Below, one piece after another: positions 44,627 through 52,194 of a DNA stretch of 52,194 nucleotides (position 1 is the stretch's first letter; every line of letters starts with the position of its first letter). The notes below the pieces were generated by a model. The model did not search any database. It was given only the letters and a program-made list of their open reading frames with translations, and was not told the origin of the DNA. The DNA is from Companilactobacillus nodensis DSM 19682 = JCM 14932 = NBRC 107160 (lineage in GTDB: Bacteria > Bacillota > Bacilli > Lactobacillales > Lactobacillaceae): positions 1 to 52,194 of the forward strand of contig NZ_BAMN01000013.1 of NCBI RefSeq assembly GCF_000615905.1, written 5' to 3'. A program made the translations under genes and the position numbers.

Positions 44627-45529
44627 ATGGATAATAAACTTACATATGATGAAATGATTCTGAAAATGAAAAGTGAAAATATAAGATTTGATTTATGTAC
44701 CGAAAAAGGTGCAAAAAGATTTCTCCAAAACTACAATGATTATTACAAACTTACTTTATATTTAAACAACTTTTCCAAAACAAATAAAAAATACGACAAC
44801 TTGGATTTTCAATATTTAGTAACACTAATAAACGTGGATAAAAGTCTAAAAATGATACTATTCAAAATGTCATTAGATATCGAACGAGCTGTTAAAACAA
44901 AAATTATGGATTTAATCACAAATGATAATCGTGAAAACGGATATAGAATAGTTACAGATTTCAAAAAATATAATCCACTTGGTTATGAGCAAACGATAGG
45001 ATACATATCCAAAACTCAAATCAATGGCATAAATATACCAACAGATACTGATACTGTCATACCAATTTGGATTTTATTAGAATCAATGTCATTTGGAACT
45101 CTGTGTAGATTTGTTATTTTTTACTATAAACGTTCAAAATTATCAAAATTAAAAGATATAAGAAACACACTTCTATATTGTAAGAATATAAGAAATCTAA
45201 CCGCGCACGATAATTGTTTCATAAATAATTTGTTTAACTCGAAAAATTCTAAAAACAAAATCACAAGATACATAGACGATTTGAATAAAAAAACATACAA
45301 GCTGGATAACAACCTGTTATATAATTCAAAAATCAATGACATTATGTGTTTATTTTATATATACTCGGTATATGTGCAGCCACTAAACAAAAATCACTTT
45401 ATCTATGACCATATTCTTGATTTAACAGCTACCAGAATGAATGATCCTCAATTTGTAAGTTGTCTCGGTATAAAAAAGATGCAATTTGTGCTAAATAAAT
45501 TGATTGATTTTAATCTAAAAATAGATTAG
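44627..45529 (+). CDS. Abi_2/AbiD-AbiF family abortive infection protein (HEPN RNase-like)
   Basis: 300 residues, basic, Asn/Lys-rich and markedly richer in A and T than its neighbours. It fits the Abi_2 family. The N-terminal CTEKGAKRFLQNYNDYYKLTLYL helix matches the typical start. The HEPN active-site motif R-x4-H is seen in CKNIRNLTAHDNCF near residue 190. Known members stop phage spread by shutting down the infected cell, probably by RNA cleavage. No ribosome-binding site is clear, and it sits alone between two terminators, as expected for an acquired defence gene. Confidence 0.8.
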   Translation: MDNKLTYDEMILKMKSENIRFDLCTEKGAKRFLQNYNDYYKLTLYLNNFSKTNKKYDNLDFQYLVTLINVDKSLKMILFKMSLDIERAVKTKIMDLITNDNRENGYRIVTDFKKYNPLGYEQTIGYISKTQINGINIPTDTDTVIPIWILLESMSFGTLCRFVIFYYKRSKLSKLKDIRNTLLYCKNIRNLTAHDNCFINNLFNSKNSKNKITRYIDDLNKKTYKLDNNLLYNSKINDIMCLFYIYSVYVQPLNKNHFIYDHILDLTATRMNDPQFVSCLGIKKMQFVLNKLIDFNLKID

Positions 45530-45616
45530 AATATAGTTACTTTCATAAGGTGCGATTAATTCGTTAAATGCCCTTACCTTGTCGAGCCTCTGGTAACGAT
45601 GACGTAAACCACATCA

Positions 45617-45655
45617 AAAAAAAGCCAATCGAAATCGCGATTCGATTGGCTTTTT
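45617..45655. terminator. Bidirectional terminator
   Basis: AAAAAGCCAATCGAA and TTCGATTGGCTTTTT pair perfectly. It serves the Fur-family gene on the minus strand and blocks readthrough from the Abi gene. Confidence 0.9.
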
Positions 45656-45663
45656 GTGTTGCT

Positions 45664-46080
45664 CTATTTTTTTGCTGCACACTCAGGACAAAGTCCATAG
45701 ATCTCCATAGCATGTGATTCAACAACACATCCTGGTAACTGATCGGTAAAGAAGCTCAAAGGACAAGCCTTCAGCTCAATTACTTTGCCACAATTAGAAC
45801 AAATAAAATGATGATGATGCATCTGATCAAAGTCACACTGAAACTTGATCATTGTCTTGTTCTTCTCTTGATATTCAACTAATCCAATATCAGAGAACTC
45901 TTTTAGATTCCGATAAACTGTATTATTACTGATACCAGGGTAAATTGACTTCATATAATCATCAACAGAACTTATGGGAACGTAATTCTCTGTATAATTA
46001 CTGAGAAAATCAATCAGATCCATACGCTGTTTAGTTACCTTATAGTGGTTATCTCGTAAAATTTTAATTGCTTCTTCCAA
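45664..46080 (-). CDS. Fur-family regulator (Zur-like)
   Basis: 138 residues. Winged helix (YKVTKQRMDLIDFLS; SNNTVYRNLKEFSDIGLV), then the metal domain with FDQMHHHHFICSNCGKVIEL and a C-terminal CPECAAKK. Both CXXC zinc pairs are intact. The His-rich HHHH run and the presence of two Zur-type boxes 5 kb away suggest zinc sensing, but Fur or PerR function is not excluded. It is the second Fur-family protein in the window. Confidence 0.85.
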   Translation of the reverse strand: MEEAIKILRDNHYKVTKQRMDLIDFLSNYTENYVPISSVDDYMKSIYPGISNNTVYRNLKEFSDIGLVEYQEKNKTMIKFQCDFDQMHHHHFICSNCGKVIELKACPLSFFTDQLPGCVVESHAMEIYGLCPECAAKK

Positions 46081-46164
46081 AGACCCTCACCTATGCTTTA
46101 TATTCTTAAATCAGTGTAACATATTTGAACAGATTTCCATGCATAGCTGTTTTGGAGTAGTCGT

Positions 46165-46980
46165 TTACTTCATTATTTTGGATATCAAAAACTTATAAGA
46201 ATTGGGCATCGTTCTAGCAAAAGTAACAATTGCATGATCGGTCCAAGCATTAAAGTAGCGACGCTTTGGACGAACATCAGTGGCTGCCTTATAGAATACT
46301 TTGGCTAAATCCTCAGAAGTTGCTCCAGAAAATGAACTAGATAAAAGTCCATCTAATTTATCAACTAGTGGCTCATATGGTGAATTATCAGATAGATTCT
46401 TTCTGATATTATCAACCGCCACATGGCTCCATTCTGACTTTGTTCCACCTGGTTGCACAACTACTGAGCGAATTCCGAATTGACGAACTTCTTGATCTAG
46501 AACATCACTCCACATGTTCAATCCTGCTTTAGTAGCGTGATACCAGCCACCTAATGGTGTGTACATGTCTCCACCAATAGACGAGATATTAACAATTCGG
46601 CCAAAACCTTGTCGACGCATAACCGGAAGTACCAATTGAGTTAGACGGTCAACGCCAAACAGGTTAACATCAAATTGTTTCTGGGCATTTTCAATTGGTA
46701 TCTCTTCTAGTGGACCATATTCACCATAGCCAGCATTATTGACTAATACATCAATTTTCCCTTGTTCAGCAACCACGCGGTCCACCAATTCACGCAATGA
46801 CAACTTATCCGTTACATCCAATCGTTGTGTATGAATGCCAGCATCTTTCAAATCTTCTAATTTCTCTACTCGACGTGCCCCACCATAGACTTCGAATCCA
46901 TTCTCATGAAAATATAGTGCTGCTGCATGTCCCATTCCTGATGAAATACCTGTAATTATCGCTATTTTTGCCATATTCAT
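46165..46980 (-). CDS. SDR family oxidoreductase
   Basis: 271 residues, classical short-chain dehydrogenase. The cofactor motif is TGISSGMGHAAAL (TGxxxGxG), with NNAGYGEYG, the catalytic Ser in IVNISSIGGDMY and the YHATK pair (YxxxK). Arg at the end of beta2 (GGARRVEKL) suggests NADP(H). The substrate is unknown. It is transcribed divergently from hemH. Confidence 0.9.
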   Translation of the reverse strand: MNMAKIAIITGISSGMGHAAALYFHENGFEVYGGARRVEKLEDLKDAGIHTQRLDVTDKLSLRELVDRVVAEQGKIDVLVNNAGYGEYGPLEEIPIENAQKQFDVNLFGVDRLTQLVLPVMRRQGFGRIVNISSIGGDMYTPLGGWYHATKAGLNMWSDVLDQEVRQFGIRSVVVQPGGTKSEWSHVAVDNIRKNLSDNSPYEPLVDKLDGLLSSSFSGATSEDLAKVFYKAATDVRPKRRYFNAWTDHAIVTFARTMPNSYKFLISKIMK

Positions 46981-47068
46981 TCCTCTTCCTACTAGTATTA
47001 ATATTATTGTAATTGTTTTACCGATTATATTCTATAATTGAGTTACATATACGGGAGGTTTGATAATT

Positions 47069-48010
47069 ATGAAAAATGGACTTTTATTAGTCAACTTAGG
47101 TTCACCCGCATCACCCAATTCTGAGGACGTTAAATCATACTTGAAAGAATTCCTTAGCGATACAAATGTTATAGAAATGCCTAAAGCAGTTTGGCAACCA
47201 ATCCTAAACGGCATAATCCTACCAACAAGAACTTGGCGTTCATCGACCTTCTACAAACACATTTGGACTAAGGCCGGCTCGCCACTGATTGCATATACCA
47301 AAATAATCCGTGACAATATCCGACAATTATTGCCCAATTGGAACGTTCAAATGGCAATGACCTACGGACAACCCGATATTGTTGAGACTCTAAAACTTAT
47401 GGCTCAAAAATGTGACAAAGTAGTCGTCCTGCCGCTATTTCCACAATATACTCAGAGCTCCAGTCAATCGATCATTGACCAGGCAGAAGCTGCCAACGTA
47501 CCAATTAAAATTATCAAGCACTTCTACGATCAACCGGAATACATCAAGACACTTGCCGAAACGATTCAGCCATACTTAGATGCCAACGACTATGACGAGT
47601 TGATCTTCAGTTACCACAGCATCCCGACAGCTATGGTCAAGCACGGTGATCCTTATCAAGAACAATGTGTTGAGACCACAGCTCAAACTATCAAATTATT
47701 GAATTTTCCGTCTGAAAAAATCAAAACAGCTTATCAATCAAAATTCGGACCAATGCCTTGGCTCAAACCATATTTGAAAAATGAACTCAATCAATTGGTA
47801 GCCATGGGCAAGCGTAATGTCTTGATAGTGACACCATCATTTGTCGTCGATTGTTTGGAAACACTTGAAGAAGATAACGTCCAAAACTATCAATCTTTCA
47901 AGGCTAGTGGTGGAGACAACTTCAAATTGGTACCACCAATGAATGATAATCCCGACTTTAGTCAATTTTTAGCTGATTTGGCACAATCAAGAATGAATGA
48001 GGCTGACTAA
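47069..48010 (+). CDS. hemH: Ferrochelatase (coproporphyrin/protoporphyrin type)
   Basis: 313 residues. The signature VNLGSPASPNSEDVKSYL opens the protein; the catalytic His is in FSYHSIPTAM and the catalytic Glu in VVDCLETLEED. The enzyme inserts Fe2+ into the porphyrin ring. No other haem genes are in the window; many lactobacilli keep hemH as an orphan and depend on supplied porphyrin. GGGAGG ten nt before the ATG at 47069 sets the start; the TTG at 47060 overlaps the ribosome-binding site. Its stop overlaps the mntH ATG (TAATG). Confidence 0.92.
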   Translation: MKNGLLLVNLGSPASPNSEDVKSYLKEFLSDTNVIEMPKAVWQPILNGIILPTRTWRSSTFYKHIWTKAGSPLIAYTKIIRDNIRQLLPNWNVQMAMTYGQPDIVETLKLMAQKCDKVVVLPLFPQYTQSSSQSIIDQAEAANVPIKIIKHFYDQPEYIKTLAETIQPYLDANDYDELIFSYHSIPTAMVKHGDPYQEQCVETTAQTIKLLNFPSEKIKTAYQSKFGPMPWLKPYLKNELNQLVAMGKRNVLIVTPSFVVDCLETLEEDNVQNYQSFKASGGDNFKLVPPMNDNPDFSQFLADLAQSRMNEAD

Positions 48011-49326
48011 TGGAGAAGAAAAGTCTCGAAGAGATTCACGAAAGTGTTGAAGTTCCCAGTGTTTACGAAACATCATTTCTACAAAAGTTCTTAGCATACA
48101 GTGGTCCTGGTGCGTTAGTTGCGGTTGGATACATGGATCCTGGTAATTGGCTGACATCTTTGTCTGGCGGTAGTGAATATCGTTATGAGTTATTATCGGT
48201 ACTACTAATGTCGATTATAGTAGCCATGTTTATGCAAACATTGTCGATCAAACTAGGAGTCGTTGCTAGACAAGATCTAGCTCAGGCAATATCGGCCAAA
48301 ATCCCCAAATCTGGACGTTATATTTTGTGGATCATTAACGAATTGGCTATGGTTGCGACTGACATGACTGGTGTTATCGGCACAGCTGTAGCTTTGCGAT
48401 TACTATTCGGACTACCTCTACTTTATGGTATTTTACTAACTATATTAGATGTCTTAATCGTTTTATTATTCCTCAGATTCGGAATACGTCGTATTGAATT
48501 TATTGTTTTAGCCGCCATCTTGACTGTAGGGATCATTTTCGGCATCGAAGTATTTAGAGCTCACCCTAATCTGGCCACTATCTCTACTGGCCTGTTACCA
48601 ACTAATGACCTGTGGCAGAATCATAAGAAACTTATTATCAGCTTAGGTATCATGGGAGCTACTATCATGCCACACAATATTTATCTCCATTCATCACTAG
48701 CTCAAAGTCGAAGATATGATCACAATGATCCGGCTCAAGTTGATGAGGCCTTGCGCTTTGCAAAATGGGATTCCAATGTTCACCTCGTTGCGGCCTTCTT
48801 GATCAACGCCTTATTGCTAGTACTTGGAGGAACACTATTCTTCCACACCAATAGTAATCTGGCTGATTTCGAAGATGTCTTCAATGGATTGAAGAGTATT
48901 AATATTGCTGGAACTCTAGCCAGTCCCATCATGAGTGAATTATTTGCCTTTGCATTACTTCTGACCGGATTGATTTCCTCCATTACCAGCACCTTATCCG
49001 GACAAATAGTTATGGAAGGATATCTCAATATTCGGCTACCATTATGGCAAAGACGCCTGTTAACCAGATTAGTAACTCTGATTCCCATTCTATTTATGGG
49101 TTTTGCCGTTGGATTCAAAGAACAGGACTTTGAGAATCTAATCGTGTATGCCCAAATTGCCTTGAGTGTCGCCTTGCCGTTCACACTCTATCCGATGATA
49201 ATTCTAACCAGCAATAAGAAGCTCATGGGAAGACACGTTAACAACAAACTAACAATGATACTCGGATTGACTTTAACTACAATTATTACCCTGTTGAACT
49301 TAAGATTGATTTTTTCAATCCTTTAA
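48010..49326 (+). CDS. mntH: Nramp family manganese/divalent metal transporter
   Basis: 438 residues with 11 predicted membrane segments. The metal-site motifs are intact: DPGNW in helix 1 (VGYMDPGNWLTSLSGG) and MPHN in helix 6 (MGATIMPHNIYLHSS). It is a proton-coupled Mn2+ (or Fe2+) importer. Translation is coupled to hemH through a one-base overlap, linking metal import to porphyrin metallation. A long hairpin terminator follows. Confidence 0.93.
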   Translation: MEKKSLEEIHESVEVPSVYETSFLQKFLAYSGPGALVAVGYMDPGNWLTSLSGGSEYRYELLSVLLMSIIVAMFMQTLSIKLGVVARQDLAQAISAKIPKSGRYILWIINELAMVATDMTGVIGTAVALRLLFGLPLLYGILLTILDVLIVLLFLRFGIRRIEFIVLAAILTVGIIFGIEVFRAHPNLATISTGLLPTNDLWQNHKKLIISLGIMGATIMPHNIYLHSSLAQSRRYDHNDPAQVDEALRFAKWDSNVHLVAAFLINALLLVLGGTLFFHTNSNLADFEDVFNGLKSINIAGTLASPIMSELFAFALLLTGLISSITSTLSGQIVMEGYLNIRLPLWQRRLLTRLVTLIPILFMGFAVGFKEQDFENLIVYAQIALSVALPFTLYPMIILTSNKKLMGRHVNNKLTMILGLTLTTIITLLNLRLIFSIL

Positions 49327-49346
49327 AATCTATAAATTGGAACCAT

Positions 49347-49404
49347 AAAAGGAGTCATACCTTACTTGATATTTAATAATACAAGTAAGATATGACCCCT
49401 TTTT
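49347..49404 (+). terminator. Terminator of hemH-mntH
   Basis: AAAAGGAGTCATA and TATGACCCCTTTTT arms, with inner TTACTTG/CAAGTAAG pairing and a long loop. Confidence 0.75.
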
Positions 49405-49456
49405 CAAACAATAAAAAGTTCATATAATTATTTTTTCAACTCTAAAATATCTACCA

Positions 49457-49651
49457 TCAACCCTTTTGATACTTCTTTATTCCCACTTTCAAACGATTCA
49501 GTCCATCGCGAACAGTTCCAATATTTAACCTCAAGAAGTCACACGACGAACAGCTTATGAAATAGCTGGAACAACTCCTGTGACAAACATCCTATTTTAC
49601 AGAGTCTGTCTTGCGGCGATCTATCGTCGTCTCAAAATCATACTTAGACAT
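49457..49651 (-). pseudogene. Relict of a PatB/MalY-type PLP aminotransferase (C-S lyase)
   Basis: Three separate parts of one ancestral gene of about 390 codons survive in 195 nt. The N-terminus is MSKYDFETTIDRRKTDSVK followed by TAG where Trp is expected (SVKWD). A middle piece in another frame reads FVTGVVPAIS, the PGVVPAIS segment of PatB. The C-terminus is CDFLRLNIGTVRDGLNRLKV, ending at TGA 49457-49459. The ATG overlaps the stop of the DUF3737 gene (ATGTCTAA), so both once formed an operon. The product would have been a cystathionine beta-lyase-like enzyme. The remaining 49405-49456 and flanks hold nothing else. Confidence 0.7.
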
Positions 49652-50503
49652 TGGCTGATGCCTCAGTATCACACTTGATCTCAGTCTTACTTGCATCGAT
49701 ATCGTCATCATCAAAAATAATTTCACCAATTGATTCAGCAGAAATCTTACCATTGATAGGATTCTTAACGCTGACAATACTTGAAGTAATTTCAGCATCA
49801 ATATCTGAACAATATTCAAAAGCCAGATCTGTCTCTAATAACTTACAGTTCTTCATAACGAGATGATCAACGTAGCAAAGGCCTTGGTCACTCTCAATCG
49901 TACAATTGATCAAGGTTAGATTCTTAGTGTTCCAGCCCAAATATTCACCATTGATAGTTGAATCATAAACTGTCACATTCTCACAATTCCAAAAGCATCC
50001 TTGGAAACAAAAGTAGAATTATGCACTTCAACATTCTTGGCACCGTCAAAAATATAATTACCGATGAAACTAGAATCATCGACACGAATATTTTCACTGT
50101 TCATACCAAAGTAATTACCATTAGCTTGTACATGGTCCAATTTGATATTTTGACAGCTCCACAAAGTTTCCTCGGCGTCAGAAAAGTGTACATTAGTTAG
50201 TTCGATATCCTTACCACGACGGAATAACTTAGGTGCCTGCAAAGCACTGTCAGTTATTTTGATGTCATCAGTATACCAAATACCAGAACGTGACATTGTC
50301 TCAAAAATTGAATGGTCAACGTTGATGTGCTTGCTATACCAAAGTGGGTACTTCCACTTAAAAATCGTATTGTCGATATCAATATTACGACTCTCTTTGA
50401 GTGGTGATTCACCTTCACCAAAAGTCGTATCAGAAATTACTGCGTTGTGCTCACCAAACAATGAACGCTCACCAGTAAATAATTTATTTTTATAATTAGT
50501 CAT
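49644..50503 (-). pseudogene. DUF3737 family protein, frameshifted
   Basis: About 286 residues when repaired, the usual DUF3737 size. It is a right-handed parallel beta-helix-like protein with repeating segments of the type IxxxDSxFxGNYxFxxAKNVEVxNS. The first frame ends FVSKDAFGIVRM; the second continues VTVYDSTINGEYLGWNTKN. Five T instead of four near 49987 would give KDAFWNCENVTVYDS, and the length is 3n+2. GGAGG precedes the ATG at 50501-50503; codons upstream of it are not native. The function is unknown. It is preceded by a MerR-type promoter. Confidence 0.82.
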
Positions 50504-50533
50504 CCATGTACCTCCATTTGTACCACAAGTACC

Positions 50534-50564
50534 ATTTAACACCCTGAAGTTAACTTTAAGGCAA
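50534..50564 (-). promoter_or_regulatory. MerR-type promoter of the DUF3737-patB operon
   Basis: -35 TTGCCT (50559-50564) and -10 TTAAAT (50534-50539) are separated by 19 bp, longer than normal. The spacer holds CCTTAAAGTTAACTTCAGGG (50542-50561), a near-perfect palindrome of the MerR/NmlR class. Confidence 0.7.
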
Positions 50565-50567
50565 GTA

Positions 50568-51002
50568 CTATTTTGATTTTTGTATTACTACTTTTATTTT
50601 TCCATGCTGTTTTTGAATATATCTAGAAGCTTTTTGTGGTTGATCGAATTTTCCAATTAAGTGAATTCCATCAAAATAATCCACATCACTATAATAAAAA
50701 ACAATTCTTGGTTGCGGTGACCAATAAGCAATCTGACCTGGCTTAGGATTTCCACCGTCTGCCATTCCTTTAGTATTCAAGTGTCCTGAAATATCAGCAA
50801 TTTTCTCCTCAGATGCATAATCTCTAAACTTCAATTTCATCGGTAATCGTTTTTTAAAACTTTTAGTAGCGCTATTATTATACAATTTTGCCTTAAAAGA
50901 TTTATTGTTAATTGTAACCCGTATCTTGTCAGTAGCTGCAGAGACACTTTGTACAGATGTCAATGATAACAGTACTAGGACAAACATTATTGAAGTAACC
51001 AT
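50568..51002 (-). CDS. Secreted cyclophilin-like fold protein
   Basis: 144 residues as read, starting at an internal ATG. It has a signal peptide (hydrophobic VTSIMFVLVLLSLTSV, cleavage after VSA) and a small beta domain with IRVTINNKSFKAKLYNNSAT, GDIAYWSP-like GQIAYWSPQPRIVFYYSD and IHLIGKFDQP, as in cyclophilin-like (Cyclophil_like2) proteins. Upstream, AAGGAG and an ATG at 51020-51022 read MKN and then stop. One added A would give MKKHIVIMVTSIMF in frame, so the true start is probably 51022 and a base is missing from an A run. The function is unknown; it is likely extracellular. Confidence 0.78.
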   Translation of the reverse strand: MVTSIMFVLVLLSLTSVQSVSAATDKIRVTINNKSFKAKLYNNSATKSFKKRLPMKLKFRDYASEEKIADISGHLNTKGMADGGNPKPGQIAYWSPQPRIVFYYSDVDYFDGIHLIGKFDQPQKASRYIQKQHGKIKVVIQKSK

Positions 51003-51192
51003 TATTACTATATGTTTTTCATTACTTATCTCCTTGTAATACTATATTAACTAAAGATTCCATATATTTAAAATACCTATAACTTATAAGGGTATATAGT
51101 AATTAGCTATACTAAAAAGGCCGCTCAAAATAAAGTTCAACACAAAAGCTTATGTTTTCGAACCAGAAATGTGCTAGGAAGGAGAAGTAACA

Positions 51193-51508
51193 ATGAATGA
51201 TTCCAAAGATAAAATGATTTTCCTGACAGGTGCTGTTCGTAGAAATGATTACTACTGACGTTACCAAAAAAGAAGACGTCGACAAGATTGTAAAACAAGC
51301 TATGAAGAGATTTAATCAAATCGACCTAATGATCAATGACGCCGGAATTACTTTGCCAGGAAGAGTCTAGGAGCTTCCTAGTCGTGACTGGGAATGGATC
51401 ATGCATGTTAACTTGATGAGTCAAGTCTATGCAATGCAACGTATTATTCCTATCATGCTAGAGCAAAAGACACACTGTGCAATCTTGAACGTGGCATAAT
51501 CAATCTAA
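51193..51508 (+). pseudogene. Relict of an SDR oxidoreductase
   Basis: A good ribosome-binding site (AAGGAG) and ATG start MNDSKDKMIFLTGA, the beginning of a Rossmann fold, which breaks off before the glycine motif is complete. After a deletion and frame change the sequence continues DVTKKEDVDKIVKQAM, then LMINDAGITLPGRV, then TAG where Trp is expected, then ELPSRDWEWIMHVNLMSQ and IIPIMLEQ, and ends near ILNVA. The Ser-Tyr-Lys half is absent. The stretch 51003-51192 before it shows no gene. Confidence 0.75.
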
Positions 51509-51536
51509 AAGCTAATGCATTTATCATTTAAACGTC

Positions 51537-51576
51537 AAAAAGATTGTTATCTCGAATGAGACAACAATCTTTTTTA
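51537..51576. terminator. Bidirectional terminator
   Basis: AAAAAGATTGTTATCTC and GAGACAACAATCTTTTT (G-U and near-perfect pairing) with flanking A and T runs. Confidence 0.85.
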
Positions 51577-52080
51577 TTTGTTACTGATACTATTTTTTAA
51601 CTTTGTTAATGAACCGTCATTTGATAAATCCTTGTATTGTTTAAAAACCGAATACCAGTTACCCTTGCTGACAGATTGTCTTAAGCCATTGTACTTACTA
51701 TTTGAAAAGATTGTCTTCGTAGCGGCATTAGCCTGTGATGAGGTTAACGCAGAGTTCTTCTGTAATAGCGAAGCAGCCTTCTTTTGATTATTAGCAGCTT
51801 GGATAATATCTGACATTTTGGTTTTCCTTAAAGCTTTAGTAGCTTTATCAATCTTTTGATCATGCTTTAAATCACCATTTCTAGTTGAATCAACTTTTTT
51901 AATCAATTCATTTTTGACGATCTTGTCGGATGGTGTATCTCCACCACCACTGATAGTTCTTACCGTATTATTTAATGGAAAGAAAAAGACTATTCCCAAT
52001 ACTATTAATACCACAATTGTAGCTAAGGTTATCCAAATTGCTTTTTTGTGTGATTTCTTATGATATCTTTCTTGACGCAA
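51574..52080 (-). CDS. Hypothetical single-pass membrane protein
   Basis: 168 residues. A basic N-terminus (RQERYHKKSHKK) is followed by one membrane segment (AIWITLATIVVLIVLGIVFFF) and an extracytoplasmic Lys/Ser/Asn-rich helical domain with SDIIQAANNQKKAASLLQK and NWYSVFKQYKDLSN. I do not recognise a family. The frame opens at a GTG lying on the ribosome-binding site AGAGG; the TTG at 52078-52080 is better spaced. The last 114 nt of the window are its upstream region and show nothing else. Confidence 0.7.
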   Translation of the reverse strand: MRQERYHKKSHKKAIWITLATIVVLIVLGIVFFFPLNNTVRTISGGGDTPSDKIVKNELIKKVDSTRNGDLKHDQKIDKATKALRKTKMSDIIQAANNQKKAASLLQKNSALTSSQANAATKTIFSNSKYNGLRQSVSKGNWYSVFKQYKDLSNDGSLTKLKNSISNK

Positions 52081-52194
52081 TAGTCTCACCTCTTAGGTTT
52101 GTTTAAGTTAATACGCCAATGGTAACACGTATTGATAGTAAGATACCATCTCAAGTTGATATACAAAGTATAAGTAAATTAATAAAAAAGCGAC

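Overview
The window is a low-GC (by eye about 35-38%) chromosomal segment of a lactic acid bacterium. Gene content (Fe-S serine dehydratase, tandem C69 dipeptidases, VIT and Nramp metal transporters, an orphan ferrochelatase, a PPDK/CBS-regulator pair, many PTS and pentose genes) and codon use point to Lactobacillaceae. Companilactobacillus is my best guess, but that is inference. No rRNA, tRNA, CRISPR array, intact transposase or prophage was seen.

Layout. 1-4.2 kb: sdaAB-sdaAA, an M20 amidohydrolase with a start-proximal frameshift, and an MFS gene broken by an amber codon. 4.5-5.7 kb: a membrane GGDEF protein. 5.8-10.4 kb: two tandem C69 dipeptidases, an isochorismatase-like hydrolase, a small unknown and a thioredoxin-type arsenate reductase. 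10.5-18 kb: an LCP protein; a thioredoxin gene and a CsoR-family repressor facing each other across paired operators; a broken DMT exporter; an RlmA-type methyltransferase; two VIT transporters; a PerR-like regulator; a HigBA-type toxin-antitoxin pair; an XRE regulator. 18-21 kb: a three-gene envelope operon (Yip1-like zinc ribbon, GDSL lipoprotein, TcaA-like). 21-39.8 kb: a sugar island with three linked systems and histidine-phosphatase paralogues. These are (i) rbsD/fucU - arabinose-5-phosphate isomerase-like SIS - ribokinase - FucP-like permease under LacI; (ii) a deoxyribose operon deoC-deoP-deoM-deoK plus a SorC-type deoR; (iii) an ascorbate-type PTS with two unrelated pyruvate aldolases, a PRD regulator and a divergent second arabinose-5-phosphate isomerase-like gene. 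40-44.6 kb: a Zur-box-controlled zinc-binding lipoprotein with a 37-residue partner, then PPDK (frameshifted) and its CBS regulator. 44.6-52 kb: an AT-rich Abi_2/HEPN defence gene, a second Fur-family regulator, an SDR, hemH-mntH, a DUF3737 gene with the relict of a patB/malY aminotransferase, a secreted cyclophilin-like protein, an SDR relict and a membrane protein.

Two patterns run across the window. First, a structured dispersed repeat occurs at three loci. In each the upstream gene ends exactly in the TAG that opens the repeat, and the long copies carry an internal hairpin whose sequence differs while pairing is kept. Second, an unusual share of genes is broken. Four reading frames carry an in-frame TAG where a Trp or Gln codon is expected, and six to eight carry single-base indels, some in homopolymers. 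The indels may be real decay or assembly error. The amber codons, and the large deletions in patB and the SDR relict, look like genuine decay.

The sugar systems converge on pentose phosphates. Deoxyribose gives glyceraldehyde-3-P plus acetaldehyde. The other two clusters each carry a KpsF/KdsD-type isomerase in an organism that shows no LPS genes here, which suggests catabolism through D-arabinose 5-phosphate.
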